Notes: generated from the letters alone by a model not told the origin. Positions 17,233 through 26,126 are shown, counted from the stretch's first letter. The stretch is DNA of 64,000 nt from JAQUTK01 sp963677415 (GCA_963677415.2 CAXXFJ010000004.1:62001-126000); one strand, 5' to 3'. Program-made: numbers and translations.

Positions 17233-17295
17233 ACTGAAGGTCTGCGACAGGTGAATCGTAACATTGATCACTATAATCTTGACGTAATGTAGGAG

Positions 17296-17316
17296 ATTGC
17301 GGGTCAAGCCCGCAAT
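17296..17316. repeat. short palindromic dispersed repeat (ATTGCGGG-n5-CCCGCAAT)
   Basis: An 8-bp stem with loop TCAAG, preceded by GGAG and followed by GACGTG. The same unit occurs at 48119-48139 (loop TCAGG) and a half unit GCCCGCAATGACGTGT at 48165-48180. It looks like a REP-like intergenic element. Confidence 0.6.
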
Positions 17317-17336
17317 GACGTGAGGTGTGAGTAGGC

Positions 17337-17375
17337 AATTATGTCGCAAATGTAGCATATATTTGCGACATAATT
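17337..17375 (+). promoter_or_regulatory. palindromic operator overlapping a promoter, upstream of the broken DUF6088-like gene
   Basis: AATTATGTCGCAAAT (17337-17351) and its exact reverse complement (17361-17375) flank a 9-base spacer. The right arm contains most of TATATTTG (17359-17366 region), a -7 element, so a dimeric protein bound here would shut the promoter. DUF6088 proteins are winged-helix, AbiEi-antitoxin-like, and such palindromes are expected to be their own targets. The operator is intact although the gene behind it is not. Confidence 0.55.
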
Positions 17376-17389
17376 TAGTTGATATTGTT

Positions 17390-17557
17390 ATGGAAAGCCT
17401 TGATGATAAAATACTTATAAAAATAGGAGAAGCGAAGAGGGGTTCGCTCTTTTTCACAGAGGATTTTTTTCTTTTAGTGCGGCTAAGGCTGTTGCAAAAG
17501 TATTGGAGAGATTTTGGAACATACCTCAGGGTGGCTATCACTGGAACAGCCACTCAA
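17390..17557 (+). pseudogene. DUF6088-like gene remnant (frameshifted and truncated)
   Basis: From the ATG at 17390 the frame reads MESLDDKILIKIGEAKRGS then LFFTEDFF, the typical N-terminus of DUF6088 (AbiEi-antitoxin-like) proteins. After the run of seven T near 17466-17472 the matching sequence continues in another frame (FSAAKAVAKVLERF at about 17480-17518), which is the expected recognition-helix segment. The remainder of the roughly 200-residue family is missing, and the remnant ends where the convergent DUF169 gene ends. I infer a dead regulator or antitoxin gene. No linked nucleotidyltransferase toxin (AbiEii type) is present. Confidence 0.6.
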
Positions 17558-18277
17558 CTAGACTCCTTCATTGATTCTTGCCCGTACCTTGTTCCATGCA
17601 TGCGTATCTACCAGGCTGGACGCTTCAAATGTGAGGAACATTTCTTGCATCCGCGACATAGGGATTGACAGACTGAGCACATTGGCCTCTACATACGGAC
17701 GTACGGAGGGATCGAAAAGACCCAGGAAGATACGCTTACCGTTTATCCGGTTTTCTGCCACTACTTGGGCGACCGTAGTGCTGCATCCTGAACCAAAGGG
17801 TGTGGTGATAGCATCGGGCTGGTTGGTGTCAAAGAGTGCCCATGTAATCAATCCGCTCAGGACATCCGGGGTTGCAAAGAAGAGGATGCCTTCTGCATGA
17901 TCGAGCGTATCGAGACTATCGATGCGGGCAAAATGTAAAAAGGGTTTTTCTGCTAAGGGGTGACCAATGCCTAATGCAAAGTCGGTAACCATCTCCGGCG
18001 TTTTCTTGTATCTTTCTTTTCCGGATACAAAGTTTGGAATCATCTTCTCGGGAAACTCTGTGAAGCCTGTGTAAAACTTCCCGCCCATACAGCCTACTGT
18101 CTCTGCATCAAGGGTGATGGGGGTTCCTTTGCGTGTTGCATCGAGTGCTTTGAAATAGCATCCATTGACCCTTTGAGGGGTAGGTTCGGGTATGTCGGAA
18201 TACCAAAAGGCGATGGGCAATTCTACTTGTTCGCCAAAGGCAATATGTAGTTTCTGTATTAAATCTGTTGCTTTCAT
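17558..18277 (-). CDS. DUF169 family protein
   Basis: 239 residues from the ATG at 18277 (MKATDLIQKLHIAFGEQ). An upstream in-frame ATG at 18325 is rejected because it falls in the loop of the terminator of the preceding gene. The pattern ELPIAFWYSDIPE, then GCYFKALDATRKGTPITLDAETVGCMGGKFYTGF, then GCSTTVAQVVAENRINGKRIFLGLFDPSVRPYVE is that of DUF169 (COG2043), with conserved Cys residues that may bind metal or a cofactor. The family has no established reaction; members occur in many anaerobes. It follows the solute-binding lipoprotein gene on the same strand but is separated by a strong terminator. Confidence 0.8.
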   Translation of the reverse strand: MKATDLIQKLHIAFGEQVELPIAFWYSDIPEPTPQRVNGCYFKALDATRKGTPITLDAETVGCMGGKFYTGFTEFPEKMIPNFVSGKERYKKTPEMVTDFALGIGHPLAEKPFLHFARIDSLDTLDHAEGILFFATPDVLSGLITWALFDTNQPDAITTPFGSGCSTTVAQVVAENRINGKRIFLGLFDPSVRPYVEANVLSLSIPMSRMQEMFLTFEASSLVDTHAWNKVRARINEGV

Positions 18278-18310
18278 ACTGTGGTCAATGTTTGTTGTCT
18301 TGTAAAAAAG

Positions 18311-18348
18311 TTCCGACCATTCCAAGAACTTCGCTGGAATGGTCGGAA
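18311..18348 (-). terminator. intrinsic terminator of the solute-binding lipoprotein gene
   Basis: A perfect 14-bp stem (18311-18324 with 18335-18348) and 10-base loop, followed on the minus strand by CTTTTTTACA. It lies 13 bases after the stop codon at 18362. Confidence 0.85.
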
Positions 18349-18361
18349 ACTGTGTGTGTAA

Positions 18362-19852
18362 TCAAGGCATCGGAATGCCCTCAAACCATTTGTTCCAGAT
18401 TGTCTCGAAGGTGCCGTCTGTTTTCATGGCATCCAGGTTGCGCTGCCATTGCTGAACGACACTGGCCGGTGTGTTGAGCGAAAAGGCGATGTAACCATCG
18501 TTGTCCAATGCTTTCATGTGTTGTGTAAAGTCGCTCATCGACAACCCGCTTTTATCAGCCAGCCATTTTATATCCAAATCTGTCATCAGAAGTGCCTGAA
18601 CATCACCGTTGATCAGTTGGTCATAAGCTTCTTGGGAGGTGAGTGCAGTGGCTACGATGTTGGTAAAGTTATTGTTACGGAGAAAATCATGAGTGAACCA
18701 TTCTTTGGGAGTCGCAATGGATAGCAGGGCTTTCGCTTGAGCGAGTGTTTTAATGGTGTCAATCCCTGCACTGGCGAGTGTGTAAAAATAGGCTCTGTCG
18801 GTGCTGATCGGACCGACCCACTGGAACTTATTTTCTCGTTCGGTGGTACGATCTGTGGTAAATACTGCGCTGTTAGGCAGGTATTGTGGTGTTGCGTAGG
18901 CATCTATCCAAGTAGTTAGGTTGATCTTATTCACAAATCCACATCTTCTCTGAATCTCATTCACAATATCTACCGAGGAGCCGACTGTCATTCTGGTGGT
19001 GTCTTTACCAATGCCATAGCTGAAAGGAGGGGATGATTCTGTGAATAGCTGAATAGTACCCGGAATGTAATCATCCGGCATGATGGAAAAATAGCTATGC
19101 ATGATTGAAGCAGTCGATTTGTTTTTGATCATCGTTTCGATGGCAGACTGGCATTTTGCTACGACAGCATCATTTACATCTTTTGAGAATGCGATGTAAT
19201 AATAGACCGTGTGATAGCGAGTCACTGTCATCACATTTGCCATAAAGTATCCACTGGGGAGCGCACTTACCAAATGAAAAAAGTCGCTTGCGATGAACTG
19301 AATAGTTCCATTCATAAAATCGCTCAATGCTGCTTCATAGGTGTCGTAGTAGGTTAGGTTGTGAAAGCCGAGATCTTCCAGGGTCTTAGTTTCCAACCAG
19401 TTGCGGACAACGGCGATGGATCCGATTTCTTTGGATGCATCAAGACTCAGAGGAAAGGTATATCCTGATACCCCATGGCAAAAGATGCCGTATATTCCCT
19501 GACTGGTAGGCCCTGCCCATTTGAACTGATCTTTGCGATCAGCAGAATAACCGACGGTGAGCATGGCACGATTTTTGCCGTTTAACGTTGCATTATAACC
19601 TTCGTCCCAAGAGTTGGCAAGACTAAAATCTACATTGACACCTGACTGAAGAAGTGCTGTGCTTGCAATATCAAAATCAATACCTACCACATTTCCGCTA
19701 TCGGTATAGCAGTTGGGCGTAAATTGGATACCGGTAACCTTGATGGTAGTTTTGTCGCTGTTCTCACTGTCTTTGTCCTCGCAACTGCTCAAGGCAAAAA
19801 ATAGTGATAGGAGTAGGAACGTCATTGAGAAGGGAATGAACTTTCTTTTCAT
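18362..19852 (-). CDS. lipoprotein with two tandem periplasmic solute-binding (SBP_bac_3) domains
   Basis: 496 residues. A lipoprotein signal peptide ends in LFFALSSC, with Cys at about 24, so the protein is anchored at a membrane. Two homologous halves follow. The first (about 38-265) reads QFTPNCYTDSGNVVGIDFDIA, then DRKDQFKWAGPTSQGIYGIF and MNGTIQFIASD. The second (about 268-490) reads QLFTESSPPFSYGIG, then VDIVNEIQRRCGF, ERENKFQWVGPISTDRAYFY, LINGDVQALLMTD and ends IWNKWFEG. Both are family-3 amino-acid-binding folds as used by ABC importers or sensor kinases. No permease, ATPase or kinase gene is adjacent, so the partner is unknown. Confidence 0.8.
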   Translation of the reverse strand: MKRKFIPFSMTFLLLSLFFALSSCEDKDSENSDKTTIKVTGIQFTPNCYTDSGNVVGIDFDIASTALLQSGVNVDFSLANSWDEGYNATLNGKNRAMLTVGYSADRKDQFKWAGPTSQGIYGIFCHGVSGYTFPLSLDASKEIGSIAVVRNWLETKTLEDLGFHNLTYYDTYEAALSDFMNGTIQFIASDFFHLVSALPSGYFMANVMTVTRYHTVYYYIAFSKDVNDAVVAKCQSAIETMIKNKSTASIMHSYFSIMPDDYIPGTIQLFTESSPPFSYGIGKDTTRMTVGSSVDIVNEIQRRCGFVNKINLTTWIDAYATPQYLPNSAVFTTDRTTERENKFQWVGPISTDRAYFYTLASAGIDTIKTLAQAKALLSIATPKEWFTHDFLRNNNFTNIVATALTSQEAYDQLINGDVQALLMTDLDIKWLADKSGLSMSDFTQHMKALDNDGYIAFSLNTPASVVQQWQRNLDAMKTDGTFETIWNKWFEGIPMP

Positions 19853-19896
19853 TGCTTTTAGTAATTCTATGGTTTTACAAATGATTTAATTTCACG

Positions 19897-19904
19897 CAAA
19901 GATA
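19897..19904 (-). promoter_or_regulatory. promoter element for the solute-binding lipoprotein gene
   Basis: Minus-strand TATCTTTG, a perfect TAnnTTTG match, 45 bases upstream of the start codon. The remainder of the 364-base gap up to 20216 holds only the divergent promoter/operator at 20067. Confidence 0.5.
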
Positions 19905-20066
19905 TTCAATTATTTAAATGAACCTTTTCTAATAGATTTTATTTGTTTCAAAAGTGTGCATAGATTGCTCCCGGAAAGTTGACTGATGATGATTGATGTC
20001 GGAATAGAGATTAGACATTTTCATTGATTCTTGCTTTCTTCCATCTTGTTTATTCTCTGGTTTTAT

Positions 20067-20096
20067 TATCTTTGTGTGATCATATACAATGAACAC
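20067..20096 (+). promoter_or_regulatory. promoter and operator-like repeat, second copy of the WYL-operon control region
   Basis: TATCTTTG at 20067-20074 followed by GTGATCAT-ataca-ATGAACAC (20076-20083, 20089-20096), the same arrangement as at 5388-5417 with one mismatch in the stem. Upstream the block TTTCTTCCATCTTGTT is also shared, but here 13 extra bases separate it from the -7 element. It drives the metallophosphoesterase operon. Confidence 0.6.
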
Positions 20097-20216
20097 TTGA
20101 TTTTATTGAAAAGAGTCTATTCTTCAAATTGGTGTGAGAAGAGGACATGTCAATTGTGCTTGGGAATTTCTGTTAATTATGAATGAGTAAGAATGAGATA
20201 ATAATTGTAGTGTAGC

Positions 20217-21530
20217 ATGAAAGTCCTGTTGAGATTATTAAGTGTGTTGTTTTTCTTTAGTGTGTTAACCGCCTGCGAAAAATCAGAGCTATCAGATACA
20301 AGTATAAAACCATTTAGCAATGGTGGGAATGAGAGGAATATGGTTGTTGTAATCAGCGATCTTCATCTCGGTGCTGACCTTGCTTATACAGAGTGTAAGA
20401 ATAACCTTGGGCCACTGGAGAAGTTGCTTAAACAGATAAAAGCTGCTCCAAATGTGAAAGAGCTTGTGATCGCGGGAGACATGTTTGATGAATGGTTTGT
20501 GCCGGCTACTGTAGATACATATCAAGGAGGAGATCAGGCTGGTTTTGTACAGCGTATTGCGACAACCAATAAAGGCGTATTTGATGCTTTTAACAGCATC
20601 ATTCAAGAGGAAAAGATCCTGGTTACGTATGTGCCCGGCAACCACGATCTAACAATTACAGCGGCTAATGTTGAAAGTGTTCTCCCCGGGATCAATCAGG
20701 CACGGGATGAGGTGCTGGGGTTAGGTACTTATTCGCCGGTTGACTATCCTAAAATAGCTATTGAGCATAGTCACCGCTACAATTTCTTCTGTGCGCCTGA
20801 TCCGTTTTCAAATCAGGACATTGCTCCGGGTACGATATTGCCTCCCGGCTATTTCTTTACGAGAATAGCTGCACTCAGTGTGATACAAGGTCACCCATCT
20901 CCAGGAGATAGCCTACCCGTTGTTACCCCAAATATTTCGGGAGATGAAAGTCAGGATTTGTTATATCGATATTGGAAGACGTGGGATCAAACAGCGGATC
21001 TACTCCCTATAAGTAACAAATTTGATGAGAAAATCATTCTGACAAACGTGAATGGATTTTCCGGCGCTTATTCTGTGAATGATCTTGTGCCCAGTCAATC
21101 TTCTCCTGATGGATTTATAGATTTGGATTTTTACAAGGGGATTCAGGATAATTGGGAAGCAAGACAGACTCATAATAACGTAGCTGTGCACTTTGCAACG
21201 GCTGAAGCAATAGATTCTGTTATTTCAAATACTGAGACCGACCGTCAGGCGATTACACAATACTTTATGAACCCTGACTCTGATAAAAGAATTGTTGTGT
21301 TTGGTCATACGCACGATCCGAAAATTGTAGCGTCACAGAGTTATGAAGATAAGAAATGTATTTATGCTAATACGGGAACATGGATTGATCATAATCCAAA
21401 AAGAAGCATGATGACTTTTGTCGTCATAACTCCGCAGAGCAATGATCTTTCTTCGCAAACTTTGGTGAGACTGTATAATTTTGAAAATAAAGTTGTAACA
21501 CAATTGGCTGAAGATTCATTGCGCTACTGA
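20217..21530 (+). CDS. metallophosphoesterase lipoprotein
   Basis: 437 residues. The signal peptide ends in VLTAC (Cys about 20). The calcineurin-like phosphoesterase motifs are complete: VVISDLHLGAD near 43, VIAGDMFDEW near 84, VPGNHDLT near 140, a His in EHSHRYNFF near 182, and VFGHTHDPK near 362. The set binds two metal ions. DLHLGAD and FDEW resemble UDP-2,3-diacylglucosamine hydrolase (LpxH) relatives, but the signal peptide and the long insertion at about 195-310 point to an exported phosphatase with another substrate. It is the first gene of a likely three-gene operon; the next start is 34 bases on. Confidence 0.8.
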   Translation: MKVLLRLLSVLFFFSVLTACEKSELSDTSIKPFSNGGNERNMVVVISDLHLGADLAYTECKNNLGPLEKLLKQIKAAPNVKELVIAGDMFDEWFVPATVDTYQGGDQAGFVQRIATTNKGVFDAFNSIIQEEKILVTYVPGNHDLTITAANVESVLPGINQARDEVLGLGTYSPVDYPKIAIEHSHRYNFFCAPDPFSNQDIAPGTILPPGYFFTRIAALSVIQGHPSPGDSLPVVTPNISGDESQDLLYRYWKTWDQTADLLPISNKFDEKIILTNVNGFSGAYSVNDLVPSQSSPDGFIDLDFYKGIQDNWEARQTHNNVAVHFATAEAIDSVISNTETDRQAITQYFMNPDSDKRIVVFGHTHDPKIVASQSYEDKKCIYANTGTWIDHNPKRSMMTFVVITPQSNDLSSQTLVRLYNFENKVVTQLAEDSLRY

Positions 21531-21564
21531 CAAAAAAGAGTAAGAATTTAAATGTTATAATTGT

Positions 21565-22407
21565 ATGAGACTGACAAATAAGATACATGTATTGCAAATT
21601 GACTTTGAGATAACTCTGAGCCCGGGTAAAAAATTGCAACGATTCGTGAATGTTATTCTGATTCTTGGAGATAAGATTACACTTATTGATACAGGGGTTA
21701 AAGGGAGTGAGATATTGATATTCGATTATCTTAAAAAGCAAAACAGGGACTTTTCTGAGATTGATACAATCATCTTGTCTCATTCTCATCCGGATCATAT
21801 TGGGAGTGTCGCAAGGATTAAAGAACTGACTTGCTGTAAGGTGTTTGCACACGAATCAGAGAAAGAATGGATTGAAAATATTGATTTGCAAAATAGTCAA
21901 CGTCCTGTTCCCGGGTTTTATAATCTTGTTGACAAGTCAGTGGTCATTGATGAGTTTGTGACTAACAATCAGACGATGGTACTTCAAGAGGGCTTGACTC
22001 TAAGGCTCATGGAAGCTTCCGGGCATTCTAAGGGTTCATTAAACATCTTGTTCGAGGAAGATAAGATTCTTTTTACTGCTGATTCGATTCCTTTGAAAAA
22101 TGATATTCCCAATTATGATAATTATCAGGAGTTGATGAAGTCTCTGGACAGAATTAAGAAGCAGACCGATCTGCAGGTTCTGCTCACGTCATGGACTCCT
22201 CCTTTGACTGACAAGAATGAGATTGAAAAATTATTAAGCGACGGTGAGGAGTATATGAGATATATTGACTGTGTGGTAAAGGATTGTTATACAGATAAAT
22301 GTACGGACTCCATGGACTGTTGTAAGATGGCTGTTGACAAACTCGGGCTACCTCCGTTTCTTGTTATTCCGATAGTCGATAGTGCTTTTAAAAGTCATTT
22401 GAAATAA
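21565..22407 (+). CDS. MBL-fold metal-dependent hydrolase
   Basis: 280 residues, cytoplasmic. The metallo-beta-lactamase motif HSHPDHIG sits at about 72-79, preceded by ITLIDTGVKG and followed by ASGHSKGSLNI (third His region, about 152) and LFTADSIP (bridging Asp, about 172). The first 30 residues lack a signal peptide. The C-terminal 60 residues carry five Cys in YIDCVVKDCYTDKC and MDCC, an unusual cluster that might bind metal or an Fe-S centre. The substrate cannot be told from the sequence. It lies within the metallophosphoesterase operon. Confidence 0.8.
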   Translation: MRLTNKIHVLQIDFEITLSPGKKLQRFVNVILILGDKITLIDTGVKGSEILIFDYLKKQNRDFSEIDTIILSHSHPDHIGSVARIKELTCCKVFAHESEKEWIENIDLQNSQRPVPGFYNLVDKSVVIDEFVTNNQTMVLQEGLTLRLMEASGHSKGSLNILFEEDKILFTADSIPLKNDIPNYDNYQELMKSLDRIKKQTDLQVLLTSWTPPLTDKNEIEKLLSDGEEYMRYIDCVVKDCYTDKCTDSMDCCKMAVDKLGLPPFLVIPIVDSAFKSHLK

Positions 22408-22418
22408 AGATTAGATCG

Positions 22419-23270
22419 ATGGAAATGCAGTTATTCATACCGGGCTTGATATGCATCATTCTTGCATTGGTAATTATGTTTCGAATGATGCATTATGCTC
22501 GTTTTTATGCTCCTTCTTATTTTTTCTGGATGGGGATAATCCTTACTGTTGTCGGGATTGTTTCGCTTATTCATCCGTTGACGTTCTTGTTTATCCTGAA
22601 TCGTTATATTGCTGTGTATGTGATGCTTAGTGGGCTACTGCTCTCTATTGTTTCTCTTCTTAGTCCGGTAAAGGTGGAGCATACACCAACAACCGACCAA
22701 GAGATCGATGCGCTGATGCCCGATTATTCTTTTAACGAATATCACGAAGTGCGGATAAAAGCATCGCCTGAAAGAGCCAGACAGATCTTGCAGGTGACCG
22801 GTGTAAAAGATATCCCGGCTGCGCGTGCATTGATGAAGATCAGGGGGATTGCTGATGAGGATGTGGATATGAGCGACAGGGCAGCAAATAATAAAGGCGG
22901 TTCGGATTGCTTTTCAACTCCTGACTTCAATTTCTTTGTGGTTGCTCCGAATGAATATATTACGGTGATGATTATTAAATCGGCAATGTTTACGAATGGT
23001 TCGGGCAGACCGGCACCGCCTGAAATTGCATCTCTCGAGGAGTTTAAGTCGTTTAATACTCCCGGTTACGTGAAGGTGGCTGTTAATTTCCGTTTTATCA
23101 GTGTCAATAACGAAGAGACTCTTTTGACCACGGAAACCCGTGTTCAGGGAATAATTGCTTGTGATAGCTCTGTTTTTGCCCGCTATTGGCGGATTATTTA
23201 TCCGGGCAGTGCCATCATCCGAAGGGTATTGCTGGATACAATAAAAAAGAGAGCTCAACTTCCTGTATAA
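22419..23270 (+). CDS. membrane protein of unknown function
   Basis: 283 residues with three N-terminal membrane helices (about 5-22, 32-54, 60-82) and a soluble C-terminal domain of about 190 residues. The soluble part (EYHEVRIKASPERARQILQVTGVKDIP, then PGYVKVAVNFRFISV, then TETRVQGIIACDSSVFARYWRIIYPGSAIIRR) has the look of an SRPBCC/START-like fold of the kind described as ligand-binding, close to DUF2867-like proteins. It starts 11 bases after the MBL gene, so it belongs to that operon. Confidence 0.65.
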   Translation: MEMQLFIPGLICIILALVIMFRMMHYARFYAPSYFFWMGIILTVVGIVSLIHPLTFLFILNRYIAVYVMLSGLLLSIVSLLSPVKVEHTPTTDQEIDALMPDYSFNEYHEVRIKASPERARQILQVTGVKDIPAARALMKIRGIADEDVDMSDRAANNKGGSDCFSTPDFNFFVVAPNEYITVMIIKSAMFTNGSGRPAPPEIASLEEFKSFNTPGYVKVAVNFRFISVNNEETLLTTETRVQGIIACDSSVFARYWRIIYPGSAIIRRVLLDTIKKRAQLPV

Positions 23271-23527
23271 TAAATGGCTCACGACAATGGTATATGCAAA
23301 TTTTGCACTTACCACTTAGCACGGGGCTATCAAAGGAAATAATGCAGGAGTCAACATCTAAATTCTGTAATTTTGACGTCATAAGATCAGCTATCAATAG
23401 TATAACATTCTGTCATGGCATTTCATCTATATTTTGGAAAATGTTTTATTCCTAAGATATTAATAAAATATAATCGGTTAACTACAACCGTATCAAAAAG
23501 CTTATCTTTACAGCGTGTGTATTTAAT

Positions 23528-26026
23528 ATGTCATCAATGTTTAAACTGATTAGTATGTGTGGATTATTTAAGGTAATTGGATGTGTATTTGTTTTGTTTC
23601 TTTCTGCTTCTGTGTATGCAGAGCAGGGAAAACTGTATGTTGAGACGGAAGCTGGCGAAAATAGCTTCAGGTTGGCGGTTCCAGGAATGACGGCTCCGTT
23701 GCTGATCAGTGAAAATGATTATCCGGGTGTGATCCTTGCGCTTCAGAATCTCAGGATTGATATTGGAAAGGTGACAGGTATGGAGCCGGAGCTCATCAAG
23801 ACACCTTCCATCAATCAGAAAGAGGTGGTCATTGTCGGTACTCTTCATAGGAGCGCGCTGATTGATGAACTGATCAAAAAGAAGAAGATTGATGTAAGTG
23901 ATATTTCAGATAAGTGGGAGTCTTTTCTGATCCAGACTGTTGAATCACCTTATCCTGGTGTTGATAAAGCACTGGTGATTGTGGGAAGTGACAAACGGGG
24001 TACTATTTACGGAATTTATGATCTCTCCCGTCAAATTGGCGTTTCACCGTGGTATTACTGGGCTGATGTTCCGGTGGATAAACATGAATCACTCTTTATA
24101 AAGGAGGGACGCTACTTGTCGGGAAGTCCGAAAGTAAAATATCGGGGTATCTTCCTGAACGATGAGGCTCCTGCACTAGCGGGTTGGGTGGGTGAGAAGT
24201 TTGGCGGCTTCAATCATCAGTTTTACACGCACGTCTTTGAATTGATCCTGCGTCTGAGAGGTAATTTCTTATGGCCTGCCATGTGGGGAAAAGCCTTTTT
24301 TGATGATGATGTGAAAAATGCTATGCTGGCTGATGAAATGGGTATTGTCATAAGTACATCGCATCACGAACCGATGAGCAGAGCGCAGGAAGAGTGGCGC
24401 CGGTTTGGATCAGGTCCCTGGGATTACAGTAAGAATGAAAAGGTGGTGACTATCGGTATGCGTGGCGATGGTGACGAACCGATGAGCGAGGAGAATAACA
24501 TTGCCTTGCTGGAGAAGATAGTGAAAGACCAGCGGAAGATCATTGCTGAAGTAACAGGAATGAAGCCCGAGAAGACGCCGCAGGTGTGGGCACTTTATAA
24601 AGAAGTACAGGATTACTATGATAAGGGTATGCGTGTGCCGGATGATGTGACTTTGCTGCTCTGTGATGACAATTGGGGTAATATACGGAAACTGCCGGAT
24701 ATCAATGCGAAGGTGCATCCCGGTGGATATGGGATATACTATCATGTGGACTACGTGGGCGGTCCAAGGAGCTATAAATGGCTAAATGTAACTCAAATAC
24801 AGCGGGTATGGGAACAGATGAATCTGGCATGGAGCCACCGTGTGGACCGGATTTGGGTGCTGAATGTCGGCGACCTGAAACCGATGGAATACCCGATCAG
24901 CTTCTTTCTTGATATGGCGTGGGACCCAACGCAATTCAATGCGCAAAACTTGTTGAAATATACTGAGAACTGGTGTGCAGAACAATTTGGTGAGAAATAT
25001 GCGAAAGAGTCGGCACGCATCATTAACCTATACACAAAATACAATCACCGGGTGACCCCGGAATTACTGAACGAGAAGACATTCAGTATGGAAAATTATA
25101 ATGAGTTTAAGCAGGTAAGAGATGACTACCGTGATCTGACGCTGGATGCATTACGGGTATATAATTTTATTCCCAATGCATACAAAGATGCTTTTGATCA
25201 ACTGGTCCTGTTTCCTGTTAATGCCACATCAAACTTGTACGATATGTATTATGCGGTAGCCAAAAACAGGCAATTGGCAGCAATGAAAGATCCTGAAGCG
25301 AACGAGTGGGCGGATTTAGTTAAACAATGCTTTACCCGTGATTCTCTGTTTACGATTCACTATAACCGGCAGATCGCTGATGGCAAATGGTCGCACATGA
25401 TGGATCAGATCCGCATCGGTTATACTTCATGGAATGAACCTCAGCGAAGCATCATGCCGAAGGTGGAGCGAGTGGAGGTACCCTTGATTCCCCTTTCCGA
25501 ACGAATCTTCCACGAAGCAAACGGATATGTGTCGATGGAAGCTGAAAATTATCAGAGGATAAATGGAACGGACAAAATTCATTGGGAGGTAATTCCTGAT
25601 CTCGGTAAGACGGTTTCGGGTGTAACGACGTTCCCATCAAACGAATACCCGGCAACAGCTGACTCGGTTTATCTGGAATATGCGATAGACTTTGTATCGA
25701 CGGGGACTTTTGATGTGATTGTGCTGTTGTCGCCAACCCTGAATTTCAATGCAAATAAAGGATTGAGGTATGCTGTTTCAATGGATGGAGACAAGGAACA
25801 AGTCGTCAATATGAATGGGAATTATTCCTGGGAAATCAATAACTGGCAGTCTGCGCGTATCAATCAGACAAAAACGAAGCATACGGTTGCCACTGCCGGT
25901 ATTCATCATTTACGTATTCGTGTGCTCGAACCGGGTATTGTAATCCAGAAAATCATGGTAGATACAGGAGGTTTAAAAAAGAGCTATTTGGGTGCTCCGC
26001 AAAGTGAGATCGGATCCAATCTATAA
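23528..26026 (+). CDS. GH115 xylan alpha-(4-O-methyl)-glucuronidase
   Basis: 832 residues with a Sec signal peptide ending near SASVYAEQ (about 32). The core matches family GH115: GSDKRGTIYGIYDLSRQIGVSPWYYWADVP, then KYRGIFLNDEAPALAGW, then RLRGNFLWPAMWGKAFFDDD, VISTSHHEPMSRAQEEW, and IWVLNVGDLKPMEYPISFFLDMAW. The family removes (methyl)glucuronic acid side chains from glucuronoxylan. The C-terminal 170 residues form a beta-sandwich domain (VSMEAENY, DSVYLEYAIDF, HHLRIRVLEPGIVIQKIMVDTGG). The start is taken at the first ATG; the one at 23537 is also possible. It stands alone between operons, with a weak -7-like TATCTTTA at 23503. No SusC/SusD pair is near. Confidence 0.88.
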   Translation: MSSMFKLISMCGLFKVIGCVFVLFLSASVYAEQGKLYVETEAGENSFRLAVPGMTAPLLISENDYPGVILALQNLRIDIGKVTGMEPELIKTPSINQKEVVIVGTLHRSALIDELIKKKKIDVSDISDKWESFLIQTVESPYPGVDKALVIVGSDKRGTIYGIYDLSRQIGVSPWYYWADVPVDKHESLFIKEGRYLSGSPKVKYRGIFLNDEAPALAGWVGEKFGGFNHQFYTHVFELILRLRGNFLWPAMWGKAFFDDDVKNAMLADEMGIVISTSHHEPMSRAQEEWRRFGSGPWDYSKNEKVVTIGMRGDGDEPMSEENNIALLEKIVKDQRKIIAEVTGMKPEKTPQVWALYKEVQDYYDKGMRVPDDVTLLLCDDNWGNIRKLPDINAKVHPGGYGIYYHVDYVGGPRSYKWLNVTQIQRVWEQMNLAWSHRVDRIWVLNVGDLKPMEYPISFFLDMAWDPTQFNAQNLLKYTENWCAEQFGEKYAKESARIINLYTKYNHRVTPELLNEKTFSMENYNEFKQVRDDYRDLTLDALRVYNFIPNAYKDAFDQLVLFPVNATSNLYDMYYAVAKNRQLAAMKDPEANEWADLVKQCFTRDSLFTIHYNRQIADGKWSHMMDQIRIGYTSWNEPQRSIMPKVERVEVPLIPLSERIFHEANGYVSMEAENYQRINGTDKIHWEVIPDLGKTVSGVTTFPSNEYPATADSVYLEYAIDFVSTGTFDVIVLLSPTLNFNANKGLRYAVSMDGDKEQVVNMNGNYSWEINNWQSARINQTKTKHTVATAGIHHLRIRVLEPGIVIQKIMVDTGGLKKSYLGAPQSEIGSNL

Positions 26027-26126
26027 TTGTTATCGTATCGGGTAAATAGAAATGCCAACATTGACCAGATTATTTAAAGGGTTTAAGTAATTCGCGCTTT
26101 ATGAGGGATGTATTAATAATTTATCT

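Noticed and set aside
18278..18325. Longer DUF169 protein from the ATG at 18325
   Set aside because: This start is in the loop of the terminator of the upstream gene; the family N-terminus begins at 18277.
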